Positions 27,446 to 37,774 of a stretch of 64,000 nucleotides of DNA are shown in pieces. The notes under the pieces are model-generated. The model had not been told where the DNA came from. It was given only the letters and a program-made list of their open reading frames with translations, and ran no database searches. The DNA is from Candidatus Paceibacterota bacterium (GTDB lineage Bacteria; Verrucomicrobiota; Verrucomicrobiia; Limisphaerales; UBA8199): assembly GCA_035452965.1 (NCBI GenBank), contig DAOTCE010000015.1, positions 1 to 64,000 of the forward strand, read 5' to 3'. Position numbers and translations under genes: made by a program. How positions within the stretch are numbered: position 1 is the first letter of the stretch; each line of letters opens with the position of its first letter.

Positions 27446-28282
27446 ATGTTTGACATCATACGCAACAGCCTGGTCGCTGGGATTGTCACGACGGATTATC
27501 CGCAGGCGGCCGCCCAGGTCTCCAGTCAGGCGCGCGGGCGGCCGGAGATAGATTATTCTGCGTGGAAGGACGCGCGTCCGGCCGCGGCGGCATGCCCGAC
27601 CGGCGCCCTCGCCTGTGCTGACAGCGGCGGCACGCGCGCCGTAACGCTGGACCTCGGCAAATGCACCTTCTGCGGCCTGTGCGCCGAGACCGACCCCGCC
27701 ATCCGCATGACGAACATCTGCGAGTTGGCCACCCGGTGCAAAGCTGACCTGGTCACCACGGTGCGCTACCAACTCGCCGCGGGTGGCACCCAGGCCGGGC
27801 TGCTCGACCGCCAGCCATTGCCCGGTAATTCTCAACCCGCCTTCATTGACGCCCTCGGCGCGCAATTGAAGGCTCGCATAGACAAAGTGCTCGGCCGATC
27901 ATTGCATATCCGGGAAGTTGACGCCGGTTCCTGCAACGGGTGCGAGGTTGAGATTGTCGGGCTCAACAGCCCGGTCTACGACATCGAGCGCCTGGGCATC
28001 CACTTCGTAGCCTCGCCGCGGCACGCCGACATGCTGCTGGTTACCGGCCCGGTCTCACGCAACATGGAATTGGCCCTGCGCAAAACTTACGACGCTATGC
28101 CCGGACCTCGGTTGGTGGTGGCGGTGGGGGCCTGCGGTTGCAGCGGGGGCATCTTTGGTCAGAACTACGCGAGTCTGGGCGGTGTGGATAAGGTTATTCC
28201 CGTGGATGTCTATATTCCCGGCTGCCCGCCCAACCCTCATGCCCTACTGCATGGCATCCTCACGGCCATAGGCCGCCTATAG
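27446..28282 (+). CDS. Ferredoxin/HyfI-like small subunit fusion
   Basis: This 278-residue protein fuses a ferredoxin-like N-terminal part (about 1-125) to a NuoB/HyfI-like domain (about 145-278). The N-terminal part keeps a single usable cluster set: C50 in AACPTG with C73, C76 and C79 in KCTFCGLC. The position where the second 4Fe-4S cluster would take its last cysteine reads AETDP, so the classical two-cluster HyfH module is reduced. The NuoB part retains its N2-type ligands: GSCNGC (C163, C166), GACGC (C230, C232) and GCPPNP (C260). It begins 16 bases after hyfG and ends the operon. It would carry electrons from the donor toward the membrane arm. Confidence 0.88.
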   Translation: MFDIIRNSLVAGIVTTDYPQAAAQVSSQARGRPEIDYSAWKDARPAAAACPTGALACADSGGTRAVTLDLGKCTFCGLCAETDPAIRMTNICELATRCKADLVTTVRYQLAAGGTQAGLLDRQPLPGNSQPAFIDALGAQLKARIDKVLGRSLHIREVDAGSCNGCEVEIVGLNSPVYDIERLGIHFVASPRHADMLLVTGPVSRNMELALRKTYDAMPGPRLVVAVGACGCSGGIFGQNYASLGGVDKVIPVDVYIPGCPPNPHALLHGILTAIGRL

Positions 28283-28364
28283 CCTGAGCATCCTGTCGTC
28301 AAAACCTGTGCGGTGCGGGGTGAGATGCCGCCGCTGACCCGCCGGCGGGACGCCTACGCTACTT

Positions 28365-30167
<1,803 letters not shown>

Positions 30168-30264
30168 TGTCAGCCGCGGCTAACCGGGGATGGACGCGCC
30201 GCGCCAGCCAATCGTCCATGGCAGGTGGCAGATGACGAATTCACGGGGCACGCGTGGAAGCGGT

Positions 30265-31653
30265 TCAGCGGTTGGTCGCCGGGGCGGTTTGCGGCTCTTC
30301 GATGGTGACCTCCTGCTTGAACATCGAGCGGAACAGTGAATAGCGGCGCACGTCGTTGAAGGAAACGTAGAGCATGAAGCCGATGAGCAGTATGGCGAAG
30401 GCGGTGGTTGTGTATTCCACCAGACGGTTGGGCAGGGGCCGGCCAAACAGCCGTTCGACGAAGGCCATGACGATGTGGCCGCCGTCCAGCACCGGCATCG
30501 GGAAGAGGTTGATGATCGCAAGGTTGATGTTGAGCAGGACGAGGAAGCTCAGGGCCAGGCGCCAATCGGTGTTCACGTAGGCAGCGAGCATCGCCAGGAT
30601 GCCCGGGGGGCCGCTCAGGTCTTTCAATCCCACACCCGTTTGCTTGGAATGGACCAGCGCGGAGAATGTGCTGACGGTGCGTTCGACCACGCTGACGATC
30701 TGGGTCCAGGGCGGGACATGCTCAATCCGGTAAATGGGTTTGCCGGGTCCGATCTCGGCGCCGATGCGGCCCACGTTGGCTTTTGGGTCGCTTTGGGGTG
30801 TTACTGTAAGCGTTTGGCGCCGACCGTCCCTCCGGACGACGATTTCCTTGGTTTCACCGGCGCACTTTCCAACCAGGCTGATGAATTGTTCGGCTCCGTG
30901 CACTGGGACCTGGGCGAACATGAGAATTTCGTCACCGGACTTCAGTCCCGATTCCTCGGCCGGGCGGTCGGGCAGCACCCGCTTAATGATCGGGTGGTCA
31001 CGCGGGTCGAGATTGAGGATTTTGAGGCCGAGGGCTTCGCTCACGACCGTCGTCAGGGTGTAGGTGTTGGTGGATTGCCCGGGCCGGGCGATGACCACTT
31101 GCAGGTTGGTGCTATGGGCCAAAATGGTGGTTTCCTGAACCTCGTGCCAGGAAGTGATTGGCTTGCCGTCCACGGAGAGAATCTCATCGCCGGGTTGAAT
31201 CCCGAGTTTCGCCTCCGGGGAACCTGGATCCACGTAGCCGATGATGGGGGGATTGACTTGAACGGGCATGCCGACGACCCACAGAAAGCAGGCGATGGCA
31301 ATGCCAAAGACGACGTTCATCAGCGGGCCGGCAAAGGCGACCTGGATCTTGGCCCAGGGCGAAGCGGGAGGCAGCGGTTCGGCGCCTTCCGCCGCTTTGC
31401 CTTCCAAGGCCTCGGAAGTCACCATCTGCGGCAGTTTCACGAAGCCCCCGGCTGGAATCCAGCGCCAGGACCATTCCACGCCGTCGCGCATCCAACTGAC
31501 GATCTTGGGACCAAACCCAATCGAGAAGCCCTCGATCTTGAGGCCGCGGCGCAACGCCATCCAGTAATGCCCATATTCATGGACAAAAACCGCGGCGCCA
31601 AAGAGCAGGAGCATCGCCACGACCACATAAACAATGTTCAATAGCCAGATCAT
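30265..31653 (-). CDS. rseP: RseP-like site-2 protease (M50, PDZ)
   Basis: This 462-residue intramembrane zinc metalloprotease has the motif HEYGH (His25, Glu26, His29) in the first span, the second conserved region QVAFAGPLMNVVFGIAIA (about 108-125), one or two PDZ-like regions (about 145-300, for example GIQPGDEILSVDGKPI and GLKSGDEILMF), and C-terminal LLNINLAIINLFPMPVLDGG (about 380-400), the LDG motif that supplies the third zinc ligand. It probably performs regulated intramembrane proteolysis of an anti-sigma factor, but no anti-sigma gene is in the window. The usual dxr neighbour lies upstream. Confidence 0.94.
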   Translation of the reverse strand: MIWLLNIVYVVVAMLLLFGAAVFVHEYGHYWMALRRGLKIEGFSIGFGPKIVSWMRDGVEWSWRWIPAGGFVKLPQMVTSEALEGKAAEGAEPLPPASPWAKIQVAFAGPLMNVVFGIAIACFLWVVGMPVQVNPPIIGYVDPGSPEAKLGIQPGDEILSVDGKPITSWHEVQETTILAHSTNLQVVIARPGQSTNTYTLTTVVSEALGLKILNLDPRDHPIIKRVLPDRPAEESGLKSGDEILMFAQVPVHGAEQFISLVGKCAGETKEIVVRRDGRRQTLTVTPQSDPKANVGRIGAEIGPGKPIYRIEHVPPWTQIVSVVERTVSTFSALVHSKQTGVGLKDLSGPPGILAMLAAYVNTDWRLALSFLVLLNINLAIINLFPMPVLDGGHIVMAFVERLFGRPLPNRLVEYTTTAFAILLIGFMLYVSFNDVRRYSLFRSMFKQEVTIEEPQTAPATNR

Positions 31654-32079
31654 CGGATGGGAGAACTTAGCCGGACTGGGCGCTTATGCCAGTCAATTAT
31701 TTGTGGGCCATGTCAGGTGGGGGTGCTCTGGCGCCTCCCCCGCCAAGAGGTGTAAGTTCCTTAATTGCAGCAGGATACCGCAATCGGAGGAGGGAAAGGC
31801 CCAGTTTTGAGCCAAAATCGTTATAAGCCTTGCAATGACAGTGTGTTACACGGTAACTCGTCCGCGATGTCAAGGCTGTATCTACGGTGTGGAGACGGTG
31901 TGGATACGGTTAGGATACGTTGAGGTCCCCTTGGTGAAGGGGGCTTGGTTGGGGGCAGCAGCAGAGTGATTCGCGCGGTTTTCGTCGAAGGGGCGATGTA
32001 GTTTGACTGCGGTCAGTCAAGGTGGTGCGTCGTTTGTTGGCGCGTGTGAATACGTTGTCCGGGAAAGGTCCGGGCGGCG
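31654..32079. other. Intergenic region between dxr and rseP
   Basis: These 426 bases contain copy B of the 89-bp element (31836-31924) and a 7-bp palindrome TTGACTG-CGGT-CAGTCAA (32003-32020), a possible operator. No gene is supported. Because it lies upstream of rseP, it may hold the rseP-ispG promoter, which I could not place confidently. Confidence 0.55.
31836..31924 (+). repeat. 89-bp GTGTGGATACG element, copy B
   Basis: This has the same orientation and length as copy A (19730-19818). ATGTCAAGGCTGTATCTACG is followed by diverged GTGTGGAKACG units. The first arm of the internal palindrome is mutated (GTATCTAC against GTGGAGAC). The conserved right half supports common origin; the left third is clearly diverged. 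Confidence 0.8.
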
Positions 32080-33219
32080 CTAACGCCTGGCCGCTTCGGC
32101 GCGCGCCCAATCGTCGGCGGCGATGATTTGCTCCAAAGTGGGGTGGGCCCTCACTTGGTGCTGGTCCATAGTTCGGCGCACAACGGCGGTGATATCCAGG
32201 AAGCTGATTTGCCGATTCACGAATGCCTCGACGGCTACCTCATTGGCGGCGTTGAGCACGGCCGGCAGCGTGCCACCTGTCTCCCCCGCCCGGCGCGCCA
32301 GTTCCAGCGACGGGAAGCGCTCGGGGTCGGGTTCCTCGAAAGTCAGGCAACCGAGCTTTGCCAGATTGGTTTGGACCCGGTCACTGGGCGCGCGGTCGGG
32401 GTAGGTGAGGGCGTATTGAATCGGCAGGCACATGTCCGGCGTCGAAAGCTGCGCCAGGATCGAGCCATCCACAAACTCCACCATGGAATGCACTACGCTC
32501 TGGGGATGGACCACTACCGACACGCGGGCCATCTCAACGTCGAACAACCACCGCGCTTCGACCATCTCCAGCCCTTTGTTGAAGAGGGTGGCCGAGTCAA
32601 TCGTGATCTTCCGGCCCATGACCCAGGATGGGTGCTTTAAGGCCCGCTCGACGGTAATGGCCGGGAACTCCTCTTTGGGAGTCGTGCGAAAGGGGCCGCC
32701 CGAGGCGGTCAGCCAGAGCCGCCGGACGGAACTGGCGGGTTTGCCATCCAGGCATTGGAAGATGGCCGAGTGTTCGCTGTCAACGGTCAACACTTTGACC
32801 CTGTACTCGCGCGCTTCGCGCATGACGATTTCACCAGCCATGACCAGGATCTCTTTGGAGGCCACGGCGATGTCCTTGCCCGCGCGAATGGCTGCCAGCG
32901 CGGGCTGCAGGCCCGCAGTGCCCACAATGGCGATTAACACCAGGTCGGCCCCGGGCAAGGTGGCAAGCTTTACCAGTCCCTCCGCGCCGGTGAAGACCTC
33001 CGTGCCGGTGCCGAGGAGGTCGCGCAGTTGGCGGGCTTTTGCCGGGTCGGAGATGGAAATGGCTTCGGGCCGGTGCCTTCGGGTCTGTTCGAGCAGCAGC
33101 TCCAGGTTATTGCCCGCCGCCAGCCCGACCAGGCGGATTCGCTCCGGCAGGTCCTCGGCCACTTTGATGGTGCTGGTGCCGATGGAGCCGGTGCTGCCCA
33201 GTAGAACGACGTTCTTCAT
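32080..33219 (-). CDS. dxr: 1-deoxy-D-xylulose 5-phosphate reductoisomerase
   Basis: This 379-residue enzyme carries out the first committed step of the MEP pathway. It has the NADPH-binding loop LLGSTGSIGTSTIKV (about 5-19), the metal-binding region VDSEHSAIFQCL (about 148-159), LTASGGPF (about 171-178) and KHPSWVMGRKITIDSATLFNKGLE (about 198-221). The start overlaps the stop of cdsA by four bases, so translation is probably coupled. The pairing with cdsA and rseP is the usual bacterial order. Confidence 0.96.
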   Translation of the reverse strand: MKNVVLLGSTGSIGTSTIKVAEDLPERIRLVGLAAGNNLELLLEQTRRHRPEAISISDPAKARQLRDLLGTGTEVFTGAEGLVKLATLPGADLVLIAIVGTAGLQPALAAIRAGKDIAVASKEILVMAGEIVMREAREYRVKVLTVDSEHSAIFQCLDGKPASSVRRLWLTASGGPFRTTPKEEFPAITVERALKHPSWVMGRKITIDSATLFNKGLEMVEARWLFDVEMARVSVVVHPQSVVHSMVEFVDGSILAQLSTPDMCLPIQYALTYPDRAPSDRVQTNLAKLGCLTFEEPDPERFPSLELARRAGETGGTLPAVLNAANEVAVEAFVNRQISFLDITAVVRRTMDQHQVRAHPTLEQIIAADDWARAEAARR

Positions 33220-34139
33220 GGGGCCGTCAGCACATGTCGCAAATACAAATACATGATCGGCGCATTAAACAGCAGGCTGTCCAGCAAGTCGAGGATGCCC
33301 CCGATGCCGGGGAAGAAACGGCCCGAGTCCTTGACCCCCGCCTCGCGCTTGAACAGCGACTCGATCAAGTCACCGACCACCGCGCAGACGCTCAGGATGA
33401 CCCCGAGGATTACCGCATGCCGCCAGTTCATTCCCGCCATGTTCGCCCCCAGAAAGTGCGCGAAGGCCAGGCTCGCCAGCGTCGAGGCCACAATGGCCCC
33501 CGCAAATCCTTCCCAGGTCTTCTGTGGACTGATTCGCGGGATCATCTTGTGGCACCCGATCAGCGAGCCCACCACGTAGGCCCCCGTGTCGCTGAACTTG
33601 GTGATCAGGATGAAGTACAGCAGGTAATACCGCCCCTCGACACCGGGGAAGAAACATATCTTCTGGATGAAGTTCAGCAGCCAGGGCACATACATCAGGC
33701 CGAACAGTGTCGTGGAGATCGCCAGAATGCCGGCGGTGTTGCTGCGGGACAGGAACTGCCGCAGACAGAGACCCAGGACGAACAATATGAGGAAGCTTAC
33801 TTCGAAGTCGTTGACGCGCGCCGGGCTGCCTGAGGTTCCTATCTGCCCCGTCAGGTTAAGGAAGGTGCCCAGCATCAGGAGGACCCCTCCCAGGATGCCC
33901 CAGCCTTTGAAGCAAACCAGCCCGCGCTTGGCTGCCAGCCCGTAGAATTCCGCGAGCCCAAACGTTGACAGCAACAGCATCACCAGCAGAAACACGCAGT
34001 CCGCCACCAATTGGTTGCTCGAGAACAGCGCCGTCAGCACCAAGGTCCACAGGACGACAAAACTGCCCAGGCGCCGCATGAATACCTGCCGCTTAGAGGG
34101 CGCAACAGGGGCGGGCGCGAACGTGGTCATCTCAGGCAT
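33216..34139 (-). CDS. cdsA: Phosphatidate cytidylyltransferase
   Basis: This 307-residue integral membrane enzyme makes CDP-diacylglycerol from phosphatidate and CTP. There are about eight predicted spans. The signature FSDTGAYVVGSLIGCHKMIPRISPQKTWEGFAGA (about 188-221) and the C-terminal VGDLIESLFKREAGVKDSGRFFPGIGGILDLLDSLLF (about 257-293) are diagnostic. The uppS gene that normally precedes cdsA is separated from it by the opposite-strand peptidase gene at 34262-37012. Confidence 0.95.
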   Translation of the reverse strand: MPEMTTFAPAPVAPSKRQVFMRRLGSFVVLWTLVLTALFSSNQLVADCVFLLVMLLLSTFGLAEFYGLAAKRGLVCFKGWGILGGVLLMLGTFLNLTGQIGTSGSPARVNDFEVSFLILFVLGLCLRQFLSRSNTAGILAISTTLFGLMYVPWLLNFIQKICFFPGVEGRYYLLYFILITKFSDTGAYVVGSLIGCHKMIPRISPQKTWEGFAGAIVASTLASLAFAHFLGANMAGMNWRHAVILGVILSVCAVVGDLIESLFKREAGVKDSGRFFPGIGGILDLLDSLLFNAPIMYLYLRHVLTAP

Positions 34140-34261
34140 GCCGCTAAAGGCTATGTTCCCCGCGGCGGCTGTCGAGCCATTTCCTCCGGGCCTGGCGCAG
34201 CGAACTGCGCGAGGAGCGAATCAGCTTGATCTTCAAAGTCTTCCGGCTATGATCAGACACC

Positions 34262-37012
34262 ATGATGTGCCATGTGAATTGGCTCCCGCGCTCGCGGGGA
34301 TGCAAAAGAGGGGTAGTTGTTTCCATTGTGCTGTCAGCTTTGGCCTGCTTGCCGGACCAGGTCGCCTTGGCAGCTCCACCCACGGTGCAGGAACTGGTCA
34401 ACCAGTTCAGCATGGCCAACTACTTCAACGTCGTTAGCAACAAGCTCTACACCCGCCAGGGCATGAACCGCGCCCCCGTGCAGGTGGGGGGAGCGGAACA
34501 CGACTTATGTCGCGACGCCATTTACGATGAGTTCCAACGGGTTGGGCTGGCTCCTTACAAGGATCCTTTCTCCTACGTGGATACGGCCGGCCCCACTACG
34601 GTTCACGTCTGCAACGTCATCGCCGTCAAGGAAGGCGTCCAAAACCCGAACAACGAAATCTATGTCCTCGGCGCTCACTATGACTCTCGCGAGAACCCGG
34701 GCGCGGATGACAATGCCACCGGCGTCGGTTGCGCGCTGGAAATGGCCCGCATCTTTGCCCCCTATCATTTCGCCAAGACCATCGTCTTTGGCATCTTCGA
34801 CAGCGAGGAGCGTTACGAATACGGCACCGGCCGGCACCGACTGGGCAGTCTCCGCTACGTGGACCAACACGGCACCGAAAATATCAAGGGCATGATCTCC
34901 GTGGACATGATCGGCTGGCAGGCGCCACCGCCGAACAACAACCGCGCCGGTATCCGCGGGCGGGCCAGCTTCAACGGCATCTGCAACGACCTGCTAGCGG
35001 CTCTCGCAACCTATGGTGACGGGCTTATCGGCATGATCTCCACCTCCGAAAACATGAGCGACCACTACTCCTTTGCGCAGGCGGGCATCCCGGCTTGTTG
35101 TTTGATCGAATACAATTACAACGGCAACAACAACTACCATGAGGCCAGCGATTACGTCGAGAATCCCGGCTACCTGGACTGGTCATATCTTCAGAAGATG
35201 TGCAAAGGTGCCATCGGCTACTTCGCCACCCAGCTTCAGCCGGTGGATGTAACTCCGCAGTTCCTTTCCTTCCAGCCCACCAATAGCGCCCTGCTGATTA
35301 ACGCCTTAGGCCTGCAGCGTTGCCAATACGCGATTGACCTATGCACCAATCTGGCAGCGCCATTTTGGCTGCCCCTCGGAACCAATACGGCCTCCCTTAC
35401 AGATGGGACATTTGCGATCCTCGACACGGAGGCTGGCAATCGTCCCTGTGGGTTCTATCGGGCACGATTTGTCGCCGGCTATGTTGGTGGCGGGGGCGTC
35501 GCTCCCAACATCACCACGCAACCGCTTCACCGCGTCGTGGACACCGGCGCGGCCACCAGCTTCGCCGTCTTGGCAACTGGCGACGCTCCTCTTACCTACC
35601 AGTGGTGGCGGAACGGCAGCGCCTTTCCGGGCGCTACCGACAGCTCTTTTACGATTCCTGAGGCCCAATCCACGCATGCCGGGGATTACTACGTCGTGGT
35701 TGCCAACTACTCAGGCAGTGTGACCAGCCGGGTTGTCTCCCTCACCGTGTATCCTGAGCAGACCGTGGCCTTTGCGGATAATCTCGACGCCGACACCTCG
35801 GCCAACTGGACCGTCAGCAGGAGTTCGACCGACACGCGATGCACCTTCAACTACGATTACGCCGCCGACGGCATTCCCTCCGCCCCCAATTCGACCGGCG
35901 GCACGACGCGCGGGGTGAAGTTCGAGGCGAACATGGCCAATGGCGCCGCGGCCGCGCTCTCCATGTCGCCCATCGGGCAGAGCTTCGAGGGAGACTACCG
36001 TCTGCGCTTCGACATGTGGATCAACGCCAACGGGCCGTTCCCCTTGGGTGGCACGGGATCCACGGAGTACATCACGGGCGGCCTTGGCACCAGCGGCGGG
36101 CACGTGCAATGGACAAAGTCCGACAGTGAGACCGATGGTTACTGGTTTGCGGTGGCTGGCGAGGGACAGGCAGTTGACACCTCAACCACTTCCGACTACG
36201 GCGCGTACGCTGGCATTGACGTGCAGGCGGCCACCAGCGGCGTTTACTTCGCCGGCACCGATTCCAACTCACGCGGCAACCTGAATGTGTATTACACCAC
36301 CGCTTTTCCCGCCGGCCAGGCTCCACCGCTGCTGCAGCAATCCACCTATCCCCAGCAAACCGGCGCGTTGCAGGGAGGCGCGGTCGGCTTCGCGTGGCGT
36401 GAGGTTATCATCGCCAAACGCGGCAACATCGTGGAGTGGTCTATTGACGGAGTGAAGCTTGCCGCTTTTACTAGCGCCTCCGTGACCGCCGATAACATCT
36501 TTGTGGGGTACTGGGATCCTTTCGCGTCCATATCCGACAACTCGGCGCTGAGCTTCGGCCTCGTGGACAATGTTTGCGTGGAAGTGTCCACCAACAGCAC
36601 GCCGCCGGCGGATATCATCATAGATAACCCGGCTGCCACCGTAGTTGGCGCTTGGATCACTGGCATCTCCGCGGCAGGCAGATATGGCGACGACTACTAC
36701 TTCGACGACGACAAGGGGGCTGGCGCCGAGTATGTGGAATTCCGGCCGACTCTCCAGGCGAGCGGCAATTACGATGTCTACGAGTGGCACTCGGTTGGGA
36801 CGAACCGCGCAACGGATGCACCGGTCGAGATTGGTTACAATGGCGGAACTCAGACCGTGAGGATCAACCAGCAGGAGAATGGCGGCACCTGGGTGCCGCT
36901 TGGCACCTACAACTTCCTGGCTGGCAGCAGCGGCTACGTGCGGATCAAGGATAACTTCACGACGTACAATGTCGTGATTGCCGACGCCGTGAAGTTCGTC
37001 TACGTGCCGTAG
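34262..37012 (+). CDS. Secreted M28-family peptidase with Ig-like and golvesin-like C-terminal domains
   Basis: This 916-residue exported protein has a signal peptide at about residues 15-38. The M28 zinc aminopeptidase domain (about 40-320) shows a full metal set: H139 in GAHYDS, D149/D150 in GADDNATG, E182/E183 in FDSEER, D215 in SVDMIGW and H268 in SDHYSF. An Ig-like domain follows (about 415-500, PNITTQPLHRVVDTGAAT), then a beta-rich region (about 505-780). The C-terminal domain (about 785-916, YGDDYYFDDDKG ... VIADAVKFVYVP) matches the golvesin/Xly-like binding domain, which often marks surface or glycan association. It interrupts the uppS-cdsA pair on the opposite strand. It probably releases amino acids from extracellular peptides. 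Confidence 0.88.
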   Translation: MMCHVNWLPRSRGCKRGVVVSIVLSALACLPDQVALAAPPTVQELVNQFSMANYFNVVSNKLYTRQGMNRAPVQVGGAEHDLCRDAIYDEFQRVGLAPYKDPFSYVDTAGPTTVHVCNVIAVKEGVQNPNNEIYVLGAHYDSRENPGADDNATGVGCALEMARIFAPYHFAKTIVFGIFDSEERYEYGTGRHRLGSLRYVDQHGTENIKGMISVDMIGWQAPPPNNNRAGIRGRASFNGICNDLLAALATYGDGLIGMISTSENMSDHYSFAQAGIPACCLIEYNYNGNNNYHEASDYVENPGYLDWSYLQKMCKGAIGYFATQLQPVDVTPQFLSFQPTNSALLINALGLQRCQYAIDLCTNLAAPFWLPLGTNTASLTDGTFAILDTEAGNRPCGFYRARFVAGYVGGGGVAPNITTQPLHRVVDTGAATSFAVLATGDAPLTYQWWRNGSAFPGATDSSFTIPEAQSTHAGDYYVVVANYSGSVTSRVVSLTVYPEQTVAFADNLDADTSANWTVSRSSTDTRCTFNYDYAADGIPSAPNSTGGTTRGVKFEANMANGAAAALSMSPIGQSFEGDYRLRFDMWINANGPFPLGGTGSTEYITGGLGTSGGHVQWTKSDSETDGYWFAVAGEGQAVDTSTTSDYGAYAGIDVQAATSGVYFAGTDSNSRGNLNVYYTTAFPAGQAPPLLQQSTYPQQTGALQGGAVGFAWREVIIAKRGNIVEWSIDGVKLAAFTSASVTADNIFVGYWDPFASISDNSALSFGLVDNVCVEVSTNSTPPADIIIDNPAATVVGAWITGISAAGRYGDDYYFDDDKGAGAEYVEFRPTLQASGNYDVYEWHSVGTNRATDAPVEIGYNGGTQTVRINQQENGGTWVPLGTYNFLAGSSGYVRIKDNFTTYNVVIADAVKFVYVP

Positions 37013-37036
37013 GGCTTCCCCGGCGCACTGCGGCGG

Positions 37037-37774
37037 TTACAGCCCTCCAAACCGCCGGTGTCGCCGGTGGTATTCCTCCAGGGCCGCGTAGAACTGCGGC
37101 TTGCGGAAGTCAGGCCACAGGGTCGGCGTTACCACCAATTCAGTGTAGGAAATCTGCCACAGCAGAAAGTTGCTGATCCGCATCTCCCCGCTGGTTCGGA
37201 TGAGAACGTCCGGGTCGGGCACGTTACGCGTGTAAAGGTGCTGGGCGAAGATCTGTTCCGTGATGTCCGGCGGGTCCAACTCCCCGGCCTTGACCTTCTT
37301 GGCGATGCTGCGCACCGCGTCCACGATCTCCGTGCGTCCTCCGTAACTTAGCGCCATGATTAACGTCAACCCGTTGTTCTTCGCGAGGGTGGTGATGGAC
37401 TTCTGCAGGTGTTCCTGCACCACCTCGGGCAGGCGGTACACCTGCCCAATGATTTCGAGCCGCACGTTATTCTTGTTCAACTCGGGCGTCTCGCTTTTGA
37501 GGTAATGCACCAGATATTTCATCAGCGCGTCCACCTCTTCCTTGGGCCGGTTCCAATTCTCCACCGAGAAGGCGTAGAGGGTCAGGTACTTGATGCCCAG
37601 CTCGCCCGAAGTCCGGATAATGACGCGCGCGGATTCAGCGCCTGCGCGGTGGCCTTCGATGCGCGGCAGGTGCCGTTGTCGCGCCCAGCGTCCATTGCCA
37701 TCCATGATGATCGCCACATGGCGGGGCAGGGCCGCCTTGGCCTCGGTACTCAGATGGGCAGCCTGAGGGTTCAT
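37037..37774 (-). CDS. uppS: Isoprenyl (undecaprenyl diphosphate) synthase
   Basis: This 245-residue cis-prenyltransferase makes the lipid carrier for cell-wall and polysaccharide synthesis. The catalytic motif HVAIIMDGNGRWARQRHLPRIEGHRAG (about 19-45), LTLYAFSVENWNRPKEEV (about 64-81), and ALSYGGRTEIVDAV plus PDPDVLIRTSGEMRISNFLLWQISYTEL are all conserved. It starts directly after the stop of purA (adjacent codons), so the two are probably co-translated. The convergent peptidase gene ends 24 bases away. Confidence 0.95.
   Translation of the reverse strand: MNPQAAHLSTEAKAALPRHVAIIMDGNGRWARQRHLPRIEGHRAGAESARVIIRTSGELGIKYLTLYAFSVENWNRPKEEVDALMKYLVHYLKSETPELNKNNVRLEIIGQVYRLPEVVQEHLQKSITTLAKNNGLTLIMALSYGGRTEIVDAVRSIAKKVKAGELDPPDITEQIFAQHLYTRNVPDPDVLIRTSGEMRISNFLLWQISYTELVVTPTLWPDFRKPQFYAALEEYHRRHRRFGGL

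Noticed and set aside
30475..31644. Plus-strand frame of 389 codons opposite rseP
   Set aside because: RseP is well supported by HEYGH and LDG motifs. The antisense frame has no recognisable features.
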